Below are positions 63,287-64,000 of a DNA stretch of 64,000 nt, piece after piece. A program made the position numbers and the translations under genes. The notes beneath the pieces were generated by a model that was not told where the DNA came from, did not search any database, and was given only the letters and a program-made list of their open reading frames with translations. The stretch's first letter is position 1; each line of letters begins with the position of its first letter. Origin of the DNA: Lysinibacillus xylanilyticus (GTDB taxonomy: Bacteria > Bacillota > Bacilli > Bacillales_A > Planococcaceae); assembly GCF_001708185.1 (NCBI RefSeq), contig NZ_MDDN01000009.1, forward strand, positions 1 to 64,000, given 5' to 3'.

Positions 63287-64000
63287 CTAATCTACGAAAT
63301 TTTTGTTATTTTCATATTTTCCATATAAGAAATAATAAAGGACAATTGACAGTAAAATTACGAATACCATCGCAAAGAAAATCGCACTGTATCCCATCGT
63401 TGGAACGAAGAACCCTAAGAAATAAGGACCAACACCTAAACCTAAATCATATAAAATAAAATAGGTCGATGTCGCAAGTCCTAATCGCTCATTTGGTGTA
63501 ACCTTAATAGCTATTGCTTGCGCTACAGAATTGAAGTTACCATAACCAATACCGATGCAAGCAGCAGCTAGTAAAAATACAACACTACTTGTAGCCGAGC
63601 TAAAGGCATACATACCGATTGCAAAAATAACTAAACACGGATAAACAACAATATTCGCGCCTCTTGAGTCTAGAAGCTTTCCTGTAAATGGACGTGTCGC
63701 TAGAATCACTATTGCATAAATAATAAAGAAATAACTTCCCGCTGAGACTAAATCAAGCTCTTTCGCATAAAACGTCATAAATGACATAACCCCAGAGTAA
63801 GCAAAACCGATAACTAACCCCACCAAAGCAATTGGCACAGCACGCATTTCGATAAAATTGCTTAGCTTAAAGCTTGTTTTTTCTACCATTTCTTTCGCTT
63901 TCTTCGGTACGTCAGGAACTGTCACGATAAAATACATCAAAAAGCAAATTATAGCTAATACTGAATCGACTGCAAAAATCATACGAAAATCTTCAAACAG
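63287..64000 (-). CDS. MFS transporter, C-terminal part, cut by window edge
   Basis: The frame is open to the window edge, beginning LFEDFRMIFAVDS. About seven spans are visible, matching the second half of a 12-span major facilitator: a central loop with PKKAKEMVEKTS, then ATRPFTGKLLDSRGANIVVY with the repeated motif A (G-x-L-x-D-R-x-G), and a final LGVGPYFLGFFVPTMGY. Resembles drug or sugar-efflux MFS proteins. Substrate unknown. Confidence 0.88.
   Translation of the reverse strand: MFEDFRMIFAVDSVLAIICFLMYFIVTVPDVPKKAKEMVEKTSFKLSNFIEMRAVPIALVGLVIGFAYSGVMSFMTFYAKELDLVSAGSYFFIIYAIVILATRPFTGKLLDSRGANIVVYPCLVIFAIGMYAFSSATSSVVFLLAAACIGIGYGNFNSVAQAIAIKVTPNERLGLATSTYFILYDLGLGVGPYFLGFFVPTMGYSAIFFAMVFVILLSIVLYYFLYGKYENNKNFVD

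Noticed and set aside
1..64000. tRNA or rRNA genes
   Set aside because: No cloverleaf or rRNA-like stretches were recognised by eye on either strand.

Overview
The window comes from a low-GC, spore-forming member of the Bacillaceae, most likely Lysinibacillus of the sphaericus/fusiformis group. This is an inference from several signs: AGGAGG-type ribosome sites with frequent TTG starts, a Spo0M gene behind a SigW-like promoter, an ETX/Mtx2-family toxin like the mosquitocidal Mtx toxins, an EfeUOB iron system behind a Fur box, a decayed sugar PTS next to nagB, and typical Bacillaceae intergenic palindromes.

Layout. 0-5 kb: end of an IS3-like element, then a minus-strand amine-catabolism operon (copper amine oxidase, Met/His-rich membrane protein, aldehyde dehydrogenase, AraC regulator). 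5-9 kb: a VOC protein and an Lrp/AsnC regulator divergently arranged, a membrane protein that looks frameshifted, and a secreted helical-repeat protein, with three copies of a hairpin repeat between them. 9-18 kb: chemoreceptor, then an accessory region with gene wreckage (LysE-like, IS4/IS231-like and MocR-like pseudogenes) around an intact pore-forming toxin gene that has IS4-type ends on both sides. 17-29 kb: GNAT, cysteine hydrolase, copper-amine-oxidase-N-domain protein, membrane GDPD, amidohydrolase, BioY with a BirA operator, a large composite palindromic repeat, a DUF2167 pair, and an ECF sigma factor with a zinc-ribbon membrane partner. 29-44 kb: XRE/DUF2975 pair, pyrophosphatase-like protein, TPR-GGDEF protein, MerR-DUF4260 operon, metallo-hydrolase, two-component/lipoprotein operon, Pit-DUF47 phosphate module, NhaC antiporter, methyltransferase. 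44-52 kb: YnfA, DsbD-like membrane protein, LysR regulator, nagB with a deleted PTS gene, Spo0M, and a GntR/YtrA-controlled ABC operon. 52-58 kb: small unknown genes among decayed sequence and a TetR-MacB-like ABC module. 58-64 kb: pentapeptide protein, efeO-efeB-efeU, and an MFS transporter cut by the window edge.

The most unusual feature is a set of three unrelated-looking intergenic arrays (20371-20645, 33122-33424, 38101-38870). Each is built from a 9-10 bp core repeated at an almost exact 21 bp spacing, about two helical turns. In two arrays alternating spacers give a 42 bp super-period. Read in suitable orientation, all three cores resemble TATC[C/A]G followed by a CG-containing triplet. 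Each array lies directly beyond the 3' end of a gene. They translate as heptad repeats in several frames on both strands, so they look like DNA or RNA elements and not proteins.

Limits: all names come from reading sequence motifs by eye. No database search, structure prediction or alignment was run.
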